This document shows, one piece after another, positions 46,058-53,927 of a stretch of 64,000 nucleotides of DNA; within the stretch, counting starts at the first letter, position 1, and each line of letters starts with the position of its first letter. Source of the stretch: Nitrospirota bacterium (lineage in GTDB: Bacteria > Nitrospirota > Thermodesulfovibrionia > Thermodesulfovibrionales > Dissulfurispiraceae). The position numbers were made by a program, and so were the translations under genes. The notes beneath the pieces are model-generated. The model searched no databases. It was not told the origin of the DNA and saw only the letters and a program-made list of their open reading frames with translations. The DNA lies in the NCBI GenBank assembly GCA_021792185.1, contig JAJYVD010000003.1, positions 62,001 to 126,000 of the forward strand, in the 5' to 3' direction.

Positions 46058-46405
46058 ATGAATACTCTTAAAAAAATATTTGCAGATAGTTGTAAAGAAG
46101 CCGAAGAATACGGCCCGAAGACTGTTCTTTGTAATTCATGGGACGAATTAGATGAAGCCATTAAAAATATAGGCTGCGGGCTTGTTTCTCCCGGCGGCAC
46201 CGGCTTAGGGCGTGATGTTATTCAACGCATGGAAAGGGAAGGCTTAATTAGAGTTTTCAGGATAAGGGTTGATGATCCTATGCGGAAGAATGTTCCACTA
46301 ATGTTCAGGTGCTTATATCCTCCAAAGGTAATGTATATTCTTATCCCGTGGGATGACGTTAAAAGCATTAAAGGCAGTTTAAAACAGGAGGTTTCATATG
46401 GCTAA
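46058..46405 (+). CDS. Hypothetical element protein upstream of integrase
   Basis: 115 residues, not recognised. It has mixed alpha/beta character (SWDELDEAIKNIGCGLVSPGGTGLGRDVIQRMEREGLIRVFRIRV) and ends in a beta-rich part (PPKVMYILIPWDDVKSI). It lies 15 bases after the previous gene and overlaps the integrase start by 8 bases, so the three are one operon; an accessory role in recombination or copy control is possible. Confidence 0.6.
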   Translation: MNTLKKIFADSCKEAEEYGPKTVLCNSWDELDEAIKNIGCGLVSPGGTGLGRDVIQRMEREGLIRVFRIRVDDPMRKNVPLMFRCLYPPKVMYILIPWDDVKSIKGSLKQEVSYG

Positions 46406-47609
46406 TGGACATGGTGTTATAAGGGTTCCCGACAATCAGATATGCCCGAAATGTAACGGCTCTTTTAAACGGGTTACATTGAAACATGCTTCTAATATAG
46501 CTTTCAGATGTCCTAACTGTTTAACTGTTCCGATCCGATATTATCTTGATATTCATCACAAGGGGGAGAGAGTCCGCATTTTCAGCGACAGGCAGGGCAA
46601 GCCCTTGGATACCCTTCAAAGGGCTATCGCCCTTTTAAGTCATATTCATTATGAGATCGAAAATCACATGTTTGATAAGACAAAATATGTTCGCAGCGAT
46701 TTGCAGAAATTTTTATTCGAAAATCTTATTAAGCAATGGCTTGATTTGAAGGGGAAAGAAGGGATTGCTACGATTTATAAATATGAACAATTTAACCGTG
46801 ATTATTTTATTTTCTTTAAAGGCCAAGATGTCCGGGAAATAAGGACATCTCATGTCCATGAGTTTTACCATCAATTGCCCGAACGGTTGAACAATAAAAC
46901 AAAGAAAAATATTTTAGGGGCGTTACACGCATTCTTTAAATGGCTTCTGGTTATTGAACATGTAGAAAAAATGCCTGTATTTCCAAAAATTGAAGTTATT
47001 ACGCCTGATTGGCAATGGTTAGACGAAGACGACCAAAACGAGATATTATCGGCAATTCCAGAGAATGATAGACATATATATACATTCTTGGCTTTGCATG
47101 GATGCAGACCGGCAGAGGTCATGGCTTTAAAGATAAAGGATTTAGATTTCACGCATAACTCTGTAATTATCAGAAGAACCTTTTCCGGCAAAAGTCATAA
47201 TATCCTTGTGGAGCATACTAAAACTAAAAAAACACGGGTTATTCCTATTAATCCTTTGATGATAGATACGATCAAAAAGCTCTGCAAAGGCAGGTTTGGA
47301 GAGGATTTTGTATTTCTTAATCCACGAACCGGTAAGTATTACTGTAAAAGTGCATATTGGGAGATATGGAATAAAGCCCGCAAATCTGTTGGAAAAAACA
47401 TAAAATCATATGAAGCATTAAGGCATTCTTTTGCGTCGCAACGGGTTTGCATGGGTTATGATTTATTAAGAATAGGCAAAATTCTTGGGCATACGGACAG
47501 TAGAACGACTCAGAGATACAGTCATGTTAATCTTGAATCGTTAAGAGGGATCATGGATATAACACCCGTCAGCGGAGCGTCATCAGATGTCAATAACTCC
47601 AAAAAATAA
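46398..47609 (+). CDS. Tyrosine recombinase/integrase with N-terminal zinc ribbon
   Basis: 403 residues. An N-terminal zinc ribbon (CPKC 16-19, CPNC 38-41) precedes a SAM-like core-binding domain (about 105-205) and the catalytic domain: Arg in HGCRPAEVMALKI, Lys in the HTKTKKTRVIPI region, LRHSFAS with Arg-His, GHTDSRTTQRYSHV with His and nucleophile Tyr. The His of the HxxR box is replaced by Glu (EALR), as happens in some families. AGGAGG site upstream. It is the last gene before the right tRNA-Asn repeat and is the obvious integrase of the element. Confidence 0.9.
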   Translation: MANGHGVIRVPDNQICPKCNGSFKRVTLKHASNIAFRCPNCLTVPIRYYLDIHHKGERVRIFSDRQGKPLDTLQRAIALLSHIHYEIENHMFDKTKYVRSDLQKFLFENLIKQWLDLKGKEGIATIYKYEQFNRDYFIFFKGQDVREIRTSHVHEFYHQLPERLNNKTKKNILGALHAFFKWLLVIEHVEKMPVFPKIEVITPDWQWLDEDDQNEILSAIPENDRHIYTFLALHGCRPAEVMALKIKDLDFTHNSVIIRRTFSGKSHNILVEHTKTKKTRVIPINPLMIDTIKKLCKGRFGEDFVFLNPRTGKYYCKSAYWEIWNKARKSVGKNIKSYEALRHSFASQRVCMGYDLLRIGKILGHTDSRTTQRYSHVNLESLRGIMDITPVSGASSDVNNSKK

Positions 47610-47643
47610 TCTTATATTTCAAGGGGTTTTAAGATGAAGGGTA

Positions 47644-47666
47644 GGGTTCGAATCCCTCCCCGGGAG
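47644..47666 (+). repeat. Right attachment repeat (displaced tRNA-Asn 3' end)
   Basis: Identical to 41943-41965 over 23 bases, and followed by CCA. This is the original chromosomal 3' end of tRNA-Asn, including its encoded CCA, pushed 5.7 kb away by integration. Confidence 0.88.
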
Positions 47667-47671
47667 CCAAT

Positions 47672-48163
47672 TTATCCCCCGTCGGCCTTATCGTTATCTT
47701 TCTCCTTCTCCTCGATAAATCTGAAGAGTTTTTCCATCGCGTCTATCTGCTGGAACCTTTTATTTCTTCCGGAAAATCTCATCACATCCAGAATAAAGTC
47801 GGCGGATTCCGGCAATCCGGAATTATAGACACCCCTCTTCGTGACTTTATAGCCTTCCATCTCCGTCTTAAGAGAATCGGCTAATGCTACCACCTTCCGT
47901 ACGATGAGATAGCCGCTCTTCGCGCCTAATGCATTAAACGCCGAGCGCAAATACGTTATAGCCTCGTTCCAGTTTGAAAGGGAAAATTCGATTTCAGAAT
48001 GTATCAGCACCTCGTCGTTTATAGTAATATCTATAGCATTCATGGGAAGCTCGGCAGACATGTTCCACAGGTCGTCGACAATTTCCTGATCGACGGCTCT
48101 ATAAGAATACGGCAGTTTTATATAGAACGCCCTTATCTCTCTGAAAAGCTCCATTTCATTCAT
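47672..48163 (-). CDS. Hypothetical protein
   Basis: 163 residues from ATG 48163; a TTG at 48175 is the alternative start. Not recognised. The middle (FSLSNWNEAITYLRSAFNALGAKSGYLIVRKVVALADSLKTEMEGYKVTKRG) is helical; the C-terminus is acidic-basic mixed and charged. It lies just outside the right end of the integrated element and has host-like base composition, so it belongs to the ancestral locus next to tRNA-Asn. Confidence 0.6.
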   Translation of the reverse strand: MNEMELFREIRAFYIKLPYSYRAVDQEIVDDLWNMSAELPMNAIDITINDEVLIHSEIEFSLSNWNEAITYLRSAFNALGAKSGYLIVRKVVALADSLKTEMEGYKVTKRGVYNSGLPESADFILDVMRFSGRNKRFQQIDAMEKLFRFIEEKEKDNDKADGG

Positions 48164-48264
48164 TATATCATACAAGAAGGCTTACGAGTTAAATAGTTAA
48201 AAAAGTTCTTGACTTATAGATTAATTGAATGTTAAATTATCCAAAATTCTAACAGGGGGTGTTT

Positions 48265-49776
48265 ATGAAGAAGTTTTTGGCAGTTCTCATTTCTCTCTCT
48301 TTCATTCTCCCTCTCCCGGCATTAGCAGCCGACCAGGCAGATATTCTCCAGAAGATGGAGGCTCTCTCAAAGGAGCTCGATCGCCTGAAACAGCAGATGC
48401 AGGAGATGAAGCAGAAAGAGGCGGCAAAGGAGGAAAGAATCACGGTTGTTGAGAAAAAGGCTGAAGAAGCCGCAGGGCCTTCTTGGCTAGAGATCGGCGG
48501 AGATTACCGGTTCAGGATGGATAATCTGACAGGTAAGACCCACGATGCGAATGTGCAGGGAACCGGGGTTAGCGGCAAATACCTGGCAAACGATTCCCTT
48601 CTGACCAACAGGTTCGGGTTGAACCTGAAAGCAAAGGCTACGGAAGACATTCAGGTTAAAGCGCGACTCCTTATGTACAAACTGTGGGGTATGGACAGGG
48701 CCGACTCTGTAACGAATTCAGGCAACGGCTCCAATGGATTTTTTGCCGACAAGAACAGCATATTCGATGCAAACATCGGGCACACGCCTCAGGACAATAC
48801 CCTCAGGGTTGATCAGGCTTATGCCACATGGAGCAATATCGGCGGTGCTCCTGTATGGTTCTCGGTCGGTAGACGGCCTTCAACAGGCGGCATCCCGACA
48901 AACATAAGGCAGAACATGGAAAAAGTAGGCACAGCAGGCGTTCCGGGATTTCTGGTTGACTGGGCGTTTGATGGATTAACTTTAGGCTATGCTCCCGACA
49001 TAGAAATGCTTCCGGGCGCATACGCAAAACTCTGTTACGGTAAGGGCTTTGAGAGCGGATTGAGGGCAAATAACGGACTGAAAGATACGGATATGCTGGG
49101 ATTGAATGTGGTTCCTTACGACACGGATAATCTCCATTTCGAACTTCAGTGGAATAGGGCATATAACATAATGGCTTCGGCTACCGATGTAAGGGGAACT
49201 GCAAACACCAATGTCGGAGATGTAGATCAGTACGGCGCGATTGTTGTTGGCAAAATTGACAAGGTAGGGCCCGGAGACCTAAATCTTTTCCTTGCAGGAG
49301 CCACGAGCAAAACCAAGCCCAATACCCATAAATACAATAACACGTGGGGTCTGCTTTGGGACGATTATGAAGGCAAAAAGGAACGCACCGGCAACCTGAT
49401 CTATCTTGGCGGAAGATACGACATCAAATCTACACTAACAAAGATAGGTCTGGAATACAACCGCGGCTCTAAAAACTGGCTCGCATTCGCGCCCGCATCG
49501 GATGACATGTGGACGACCAAGCTCGGCACAAGGGGAGACGTCTACGAAGTTTATATCATCCAGGAGCTCAATAAGAAACCCATCTCCAAGAGAGGGAAGG
49601 CCTTCTTCAGGCTCGGCTACCAGCTTTACGACTTTACATACACCGGCAGCCAGAACTGGCTCGGCGCTCCATATAGGATAACCGATTTAACACGTACCGG
49701 CCCCGGCACAATGCAGATGTTCCAGCCGGTTAAAACGGCAAAGGATATCTACCTGACCTTCGATGTTTTATTCTAA
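48265..49776 (+). CDS. Outer-membrane porin-like protein (DUF3373 type)
   Basis: 503 residues from ATG 48265, with AGGGGGTG upstream. A signal peptide (MKKFLAVLISLSFILPLPALAA) is followed by a coiled coil (about 25-70, KMEALSKELDRLKQQMQEMKQ) and a long beta-rich barrel ending in FDVLF, whose terminal Phe is the usual outer-membrane insertion signal. The layout fits DUF3373 porins of Nitrospirota and campylobacter-like groups. Monocistronic, with a strong terminator. Confidence 0.82.
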   Translation: MKKFLAVLISLSFILPLPALAADQADILQKMEALSKELDRLKQQMQEMKQKEAAKEERITVVEKKAEEAAGPSWLEIGGDYRFRMDNLTGKTHDANVQGTGVSGKYLANDSLLTNRFGLNLKAKATEDIQVKARLLMYKLWGMDRADSVTNSGNGSNGFFADKNSIFDANIGHTPQDNTLRVDQAYATWSNIGGAPVWFSVGRRPSTGGIPTNIRQNMEKVGTAGVPGFLVDWAFDGLTLGYAPDIEMLPGAYAKLCYGKGFESGLRANNGLKDTDMLGLNVVPYDTDNLHFELQWNRAYNIMASATDVRGTANTNVGDVDQYGAIVVGKIDKVGPGDLNLFLAGATSKTKPNTHKYNNTWGLLWDDYEGKKERTGNLIYLGGRYDIKSTLTKIGLEYNRGSKNWLAFAPASDDMWTTKLGTRGDVYEVYIIQELNKKPISKRGKAFFRLGYQLYDFTYTGSQNWLGAPYRITDLTRTGPGTMQMFQPVKTAKDIYLTFDVLF

Positions 49777-49790
49777 TCCTACGCAGTTGA

Positions 49791-49820
49791 GGGAGGGGCG
49801 AAAGCCCCTCCCCTTATTTT
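49791..49820 (+). terminator. Intrinsic terminator of the porin gene
   Basis: GGGAGGGGC (49791-49799) and GCCCCTCCC (49804-49812) form a perfect 9-bp GC stem with a GAAA loop, followed by CTTATTTTGTTT. Confidence 0.85.
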
Positions 49821-49962
49821 GTTTGCCTATATTTCACGGTGGAGCAGGCTACGAAGATGTTCACGAATAATCCAATCCTGGTTAGAAATTCATTGCGTTA
49901 TTTACAAGAGTGGCGCTATAATGTTCAGAAGTCAATAAACTATGCACTTGGGGAGAGTCGGC

Positions 49963-50472
49963 ATGGTGAAACTCCGTTCTTACATCACAATATTTATACT
50001 TTTAGTTCTATATAGCATCACTTCCACCCCTGCGTTTGGCGCACAAGGTGCGGCCACTGATTTCACATTGCCGGACATCAACGGCAAAAAAGTCAGCCTT
50101 TCGGAATTCAAAGGTAAGGTTGTAATTCTTAATTTTTGGGCTACATGGTGCGGCCCGTGCCGCGCTGAAATGCCCTCTCTCAATAAACTATATATTGAGT
50201 TCAAAGATAAAGGCCTTGCCGTTATTGCCGTATCGGTAGACACCTCTGAAAACCCTGTCAAATCTTTTATAAAGAAGCATAACCTGTCATTCCCCGTGCT
50301 TATGGATAAAAACAAAGAGGTTTCGTTCGATGAATATGGAGTTTTAGGGCTGCCTACCACTTTCATAATCGATAAAAACGGAATCATCGCAGAAAAAATT
50401 CTTGGGGAAAGGGAGTGGGATGCGCCCGACATGAAGGGGAAAATTATCAGGCTTCTGGGAGGGAAAAAATGA
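49963..50472 (+). CDS. TlpA/ResA-like thiol-disulfide oxidoreductase
   Basis: 169 residues from ATG 49963 (GGGGAGA just upstream favours it over 49942). N-terminal signal anchor, then a thioredoxin fold with catalytic WCGPC (NFWATWCGPCRAEMPSL) and the cis-Pro region GLPTTFIID. A periplasmic reductase for cytochrome c maturation or envelope protein thiols. TATAAT near 49920 is a likely -10. Coupled to the next lipoprotein gene by ATGA overlap. Confidence 0.9.
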   Translation: MVKLRSYITIFILLVLYSITSTPAFGAQGAATDFTLPDINGKKVSLSEFKGKVVILNFWATWCGPCRAEMPSLNKLYIEFKDKGLAVIAVSVDTSENPVKSFIKKHNLSFPVLMDKNKEVSFDEYGVLGLPTTFIIDKNGIIAEKILGEREWDAPDMKGKIIRLLGGKK

Positions 50473-50819
50473 AAGTCACAGCAAGCGTAAAAATGATAAT
50501 AGGAATACTTTTGAGTATAGTAGTGCTGTGGGGATGTTCGGATACGTTTTTAGTAACAAAGGATGGCAAGAGTTATTTCTTCGGCGGGAAAAGGGACGAG
50601 CTTTACAGGATGCTCTGCGATTCCGGAGATTTGGGCAAAATACTTAACGGCACGCGCTTGTCGCAGGAAATAAAGGACGGCCTTTACAGATACAACTGCA
50701 CGCAGCGCTCCGGAGAAAAGGTGAAAGAGATATACGCATCTCTTAAACCGGAGCAACGAAGGGAACTCAGGCTTTCGTTCCAGAACCAGGGGTATGATAT
50801 AAACCTCCTTGCGTGTTGA
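50469..50819 (+). CDS. Small lipoprotein with paired cysteines
   Basis: 116 residues from ATG 50469, preceded by GGGAGG and overlapping the TlpA stop. A lipobox LWGCS puts the lipidated Cys near residue 25. The mature part has three more Cys (MLCDSG, YNCTQ, LLAC at the very end). Not recognised as a named family. Being coupled to a TlpA-type oxidoreductase, it may be its substrate or partner (inference). Confidence 0.65.
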   Translation: MKVTASVKMIIGILLSIVVLWGCSDTFLVTKDGKSYFFGGKRDELYRMLCDSGDLGKILNGTRLSQEIKDGLYRYNCTQRSGEKVKEIYASLKPEQRRELRLSFQNQGYDINLLAC

Positions 50820-50925
50820 GACCCTAAAATTTCGGTATCCGGTCGGATACAGTAACCGATAAAAAATCGCTCATTCTCTTACTGCTTATGCAAGGCATCA
50901 ATCCCCTATTATGTTATAATTTCCA

Positions 50926-52203
50926 ATGATGAAAATCCTAAGAACCCGAAAGGAAATAACAGCCTTCCTTAATATTCTCAGGGAAAGGGCATCTGGTGTA
51001 AATCCGGAGATAGAAAAGGCCGTAAGGAACATTCTCTCGGATGTGAAAAAAAATGGAGATGCTGCGGTAGAGAAATACACCCGTAAGTTCGACAGCCACA
51101 ACCTTACCTTAAAACTAACATCAGCGGAATTTAAACGCTCCGCAAAAACAGCCGACAAAAAAATAATCAAGGCGCTGGAACTGTCGGCCCGCAGGATTCA
51201 GGATTTCCATGAAAGGCAAAAGGAAAAATCATGGTCGTTCAAAAAAAACGGGGCATTATTAGGCCAGATAATCAGGCCGATAGAAAGAATCGGCGTTTAT
51301 GTCCCGGGCGGCAAGGCATCCTATCCTTCGACAGTGCTTATGAATGTCATCCCAGCGCAGGTTGCCGGTGTTGAAGATATAGCGCTTTGCGTCCCCACTC
51401 CTAATGGAGAGATAAATCCCTATGTTATGGCGGCCATTGAGCTTTTAGGCGTTAAGGAAGTCTACCGCATTGGAGGCGCACAAGCGGTCGGCGCTATGGC
51501 ATACGGAACTAAAAGCGTTAGAAAAGTCGATAAGATCGTGGGGCCGGGCAATATCTATGTCGCGCTCGCAAAAAAAATTGTCTTCGGAGAAGTGGATATC
51601 GACATGATCGCCGGACCGAGCGAGATATTGATAATCGCGGATGAAACTGCAAACCCCTCTTTTATCGCAGCAGACCTGCTGAGCCAGGCGGAGCACGATG
51701 AGATGGCATCGAGTATACTGGCAACCGATTCGGATATCCTCGCGGAAAAAGTTCTCAGGGAATTGCGCGTGCAGCTTAATGTATTAAAAAGAAAGCATAT
51801 CGCCTTAAAATCATTGGAACGGTTCGGCGCGGTGATAAAAACAAAGAGCATCGCTAAGGCGATAGATATGGCAAACGAAATCGCGCCTGAGCACCTGGAG
51901 ATAATGACAAAAAATCCCGAAAAAGATGTAAAACACATCAGGAATGCAGGAGCCGTATTTTTAGGACAATGGACGCCGGAGCCTTTAGGAGATTATTCCG
52001 CGGGGCCGAACCACACCCTGCCCACAGGCGGCACAGCGAGGTTTTCGTCTCCACTCGGAGTTTACGACTTCATAAAAAGGACGAGCCTGTTGCAATTCGA
52101 TAAAAAAGGTTTTATGCTATTATCAGATACCGTAGAGGCAATTGCGGATATAGAAGGGCTTGAAGCCCACGCAAACACTATAAGGATAAGGAGAGGGCAT
52201 TAA
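50926..52203 (+). CDS. hisD: Histidinol dehydrogenase
   Basis: Zn-dependent enzyme for the last two steps of histidine synthesis. 425 residues; VPGGKASYPSTVLM, the GPGNIYVALAKK motif, the SEILIIAD stretch and the zinc ligand region DLLSQAEHDEMA are present, as are the C-terminal GPNHTLPTGGTARF residues. TATAAT (50915-50920) lies 5 bases before the ATG with no ribosome site, so the message may be leaderless. It is far from hisAF. Confidence 0.96.
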   Translation: MMKILRTRKEITAFLNILRERASGVNPEIEKAVRNILSDVKKNGDAAVEKYTRKFDSHNLTLKLTSAEFKRSAKTADKKIIKALELSARRIQDFHERQKEKSWSFKKNGALLGQIIRPIERIGVYVPGGKASYPSTVLMNVIPAQVAGVEDIALCVPTPNGEINPYVMAAIELLGVKEVYRIGGAQAVGAMAYGTKSVRKVDKIVGPGNIYVALAKKIVFGEVDIDMIAGPSEILIIADETANPSFIAADLLSQAEHDEMASSILATDSDILAEKVLRELRVQLNVLKRKHIALKSLERFGAVIKTKSIAKAIDMANEIAPEHLEIMTKNPEKDVKHIRNAGAVFLGQWTPEPLGDYSAGPNHTLPTGGTARFSSPLGVYDFIKRTSLLQFDKKGFMLLSDTVEAIADIEGLEAHANTIRIRRGH

Positions 52204-52218
52204 GCAGGGAGGTTTAAA

Positions 52219-52602
52219 ATGGCGGTTAATCAAACATCCAACGATCCGGTTCAGGCAGATGTAATTTCAAGATACGGTTTACAGCAGAAGCAGGGCAAAG
52301 AGCAGATAAAGCAGCAGGAGCCCCAGGCGGCAAAAGAGAAAAAAAATGCCGAGGAAAAATCATCTGCCGAGGAAGGCGTTAAGGTATCTGTTTCAAGACG
52401 CGGCAGAAGAGAAGCGGCAAACAGAAAAGAAGCCGCAGGAAGGGTCGAAAGAGGCCGCAGAACGGAAGAGACCGGCAATCCGGAAATAGAATCCAGGCGC
52501 GCGATACAGGCTTATAGAAATGCGAACAGGGCGACCGAGAGGGAGAATACCGAAAGGCCGGAGCGTTTAAGGGAAAGGCAGATCAGCAAAATCGTCGGCT
52601 GA
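52219..52602 (+). CDS. Hypothetical low-complexity charged protein
   Basis: 127 residues, preceded by GGGAGG, 15 bases after hisD. Almost entirely Glu/Arg/Lys/Ala/Gln (for example QQKQGKEQIKQQEPQAAKEKK and RRGRREAANRKEAAGRVERGRR), so probably disordered or a long helix. Not recognised. Good ribosome site and host codon use make it a likely real gene, co-transcribed with hisD. Its 3' end overlaps the convergent gene by 20 bases. Confidence 0.55.
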   Translation: MAVNQTSNDPVQADVISRYGLQQKQGKEQIKQQEPQAAKEKKNAEEKSSAEEGVKVSVSRRGRREAANRKEAAGRVERGRRTEETGNPEIESRRAIQAYRNANRATERENTERPERLRERQISKIVG

Positions 52603-52906
52603 TAATTTTTGAAATAAGGATATATCCTCCGCACGGCGGTCCCGAGCGGTTTTCCGCGAAATCGCATCCGTCTATAAAAAAATCGCATCTCCTGCATACG
52701 AGTTCTGTCATCTCATTATTCTTCGGGGGAATGCGGTTTTTAATTTCATCTCCGGATTTCAATGATCCGGCAAGCATCTCTAATTCATGAGCGGTGAGGT
52801 TATCCCTCAGAATTTCGTATCCCCGGCAAAGAAGCTCCTCCTTGCCTTCTTTATAATACTTGCAGAACTTTCTGCAGATGATTTCGGTGTAACTCTTATC
52901 TTTCAT
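52583..52906 (-). CDS. Small cysteine-rich hypothetical protein
   Basis: 107 residues from the ATG at 52906, which shares its A with the cutA stop (TGATG). Cys residues cluster at both ends: CRKFCKYYKEGKEELLCRG near the N-terminus and LVCRRCDFFIDGCDF...GPPCGGY near the C-terminus. The spacing suggests a bound metal or Fe-S cluster. Such proteins are common as 'hypothetical' in anaerobes; function unknown. Co-transcribed with cutA. Confidence 0.65.
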   Translation of the reverse strand: MKDKSYTEIICRKFCKYYKEGKEELLCRGYEILRDNLTAHELEMLAGSLKSGDEIKNRIPPKNNEMTELVCRRCDFFIDGCDFAENRSGPPCGGYILISKIISRRFC

Positions 52907-53220
52907 CAGCCGATTGCTTCTTTCAGCCAATTGAGATAATCCTCGGAGCCGTCAATAATAGGCGAGGCGATAATTTCAGGAACGGTATAGCTGTGAAGTT
53001 CTTTAACCCGGTTTTTAAGTGATTCGAACAAATGCAGCTGAGTCTTTGCAATCATCAGCACTTCCGCGTCGTCTTCTATCTTACCCTGCCATGTGTAAAT
53101 CGAGCGTATCCCTCTGACGATATTCACGCAGGCGGCAAGCCTTTGTTCGACAAGTGTTTTAGCTATCTTTGCAGCCTCATCTTCATTCGGCGCGGTGATA
53201 TATACGACAATTGCCTCCAT
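52906..53220 (-). CDS. cutA: Divalent-cation tolerance protein CutA
   Basis: 104 residues, ferredoxin-like trimer. Family features are EAAKIAKTLVEQRLAACVNIV, SIYTWQGKIEDDAEVLMIAKT and HSYTVPEIIASPI. Linked to copper/divalent-cation tolerance in E. coli, mechanism debated. Strong GGAGG site; followed without gap by the Cys-rich gene. Confidence 0.95.
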   Translation of the reverse strand: MEAIVVYITAPNEDEAAKIAKTLVEQRLAACVNIVRGIRSIYTWQGKIEDDAEVLMIAKTQLHLFESLKNRVKELHSYTVPEIIASPIIDGSEDYLNWLKEAIG

Positions 53221-53242
53221 CGCCCCTCCTTCAATCCGATTT

Positions 53243-53581
53243 TCATATCAGGAAAAAAGCGGCCCATACTATGATGCCCCCGATCATGATAATAAAAACC
53301 GCGTTCATAGCCCTTCTGGTTTCGTATTCGTTCACCAGCAGCCCTCCGATCCTGAGAATGCTGTCGGTCCTTACCTCGACAATACCTCGGCTGCTCGATA
53401 CAAGAACAGTCCCTTTTTTAATGCCTACAACCTCTCCTGAAATCTCAGCCCTGTCGCCCATTGCCGTTACGCGCCTGTTTATAAGAGAAGCATCAGGCTC
53501 TATGCCGAATAATTGATAGTAGCCCCATAGTATAAGCCCTATACCGACAGCGACAACAACTCTTTTCCATATAATAATCAT
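53243..53581 (-). CDS. Hypothetical two-helix membrane protein
   Basis: 112 residues with membrane helices at both ends (about 5-24 and 92-111) and a small beta-rich soluble domain between (AEISGEVVGIKKGTVLVSSSRGIVEVRTDSILRIGG), which resembles an OB/SH3-like barrel. Not recognised. Located 22 bases before cutA on the same strand, so probably in the same operon. Confidence 0.6.
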   Translation of the reverse strand: MIIIWKRVVVAVGIGLILWGYYQLFGIEPDASLINRRVTAMGDRAEISGEVVGIKKGTVLVSSSRGIVEVRTDSILRIGGLLVNEYETRRAMNAVFIIMIGGIIVWAAFFLI

Positions 53582-53583
53582 AT

Positions 53584-53723
53584 ATTATGGTTGAGGATAA
53601 AACATTTCCGCTTCATTCTCGAAAGGCATCCGGCCTTTCTCCGAAGCTACGCCACCCCGCTTAAACATCCATGTTACGCATGGGCTGCCGAAGTCGCTCC
53701 AATACTTTATCCTCAACCATAAT
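53584..53723. repeat. 140-bp intergenic element bounded by 18-bp perfect inverted repeats
   Basis: ATTATGGTTGAGGATAAA (53584-53601) and its exact inverse (53706-53723) enclose about 100 bases that themselves fold (GAAAGGC/GCCTTTC at about 53621-53638). No ORF. A second, similar structure follows at 53745. It could be a MITE-like mobile repeat, a structured RNA or a REP-type palindrome. Confidence 0.65.
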
Positions 53724-53744
53724 CAACAATCAAAAAAATTTCAA

Positions 53745-53912
53745 CATATAGGACGGGTATGCTTCAATGACTTTATCGGCGGAACTTTTTAACCACATCC
53801 TCTTATACCCGTCCTCCGCATCGGCGGCATCTATTTTATGAAGCGTATAATATCTCTGATAGCATAAAAAACAACACTTAATAAAGGCGTTGAAGAATAC
53901 CCGTCCTATATG
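53745..53912. repeat. 168-bp intergenic element bounded by 23-bp inverted repeats
   Basis: CATATAGGACGGGTATGCTT and CAA (53745-53767) pair with 53890-53912 in 22 of 23 positions. The core ATACCCGTCCT is also present a third time at 53805-53815. The interior has no ORF. Together with the preceding element it fills the whole 346-base gap between the peptidase gene and the minus-strand membrane protein gene. Confidence 0.65.
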
Positions 53913-53927
53913 ACATTAATTATGCAG

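Larger units (their letters stand above)
41943..47666 (+). mobile_element. 5.7-kb integrated element at tRNA-Asn (phage-type Rep, type II R-M, tyrosine recombinase)
   Basis: Bounded by 23-bp direct repeats equal to the tRNA-Asn 3' end (41943-41965 and 47644-47666). Contents in order, all on the plus strand: hairpin-rich leader, gene II/X-type Rep, methyltransferase, MvaI/BcnI-type endonuclease, structured non-coding region, two small genes, zinc-ribbon integrase next to the right end. No capsid, coat, secretion (Zot-like) or conjugation gene is visible, so it is a plasmid-like element or a satellite of a filamentous phage. Clearly more AT-rich than clpB on one side and the porin on the other. 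Whether it still excises is unknown. Confidence 0.85.

Noticed and set aside
47634-47828. 64-codon frame spanning the right attachment repeat
   Set aside because: It reads through tRNA sequence and the antisense of the next gene; no independent support.
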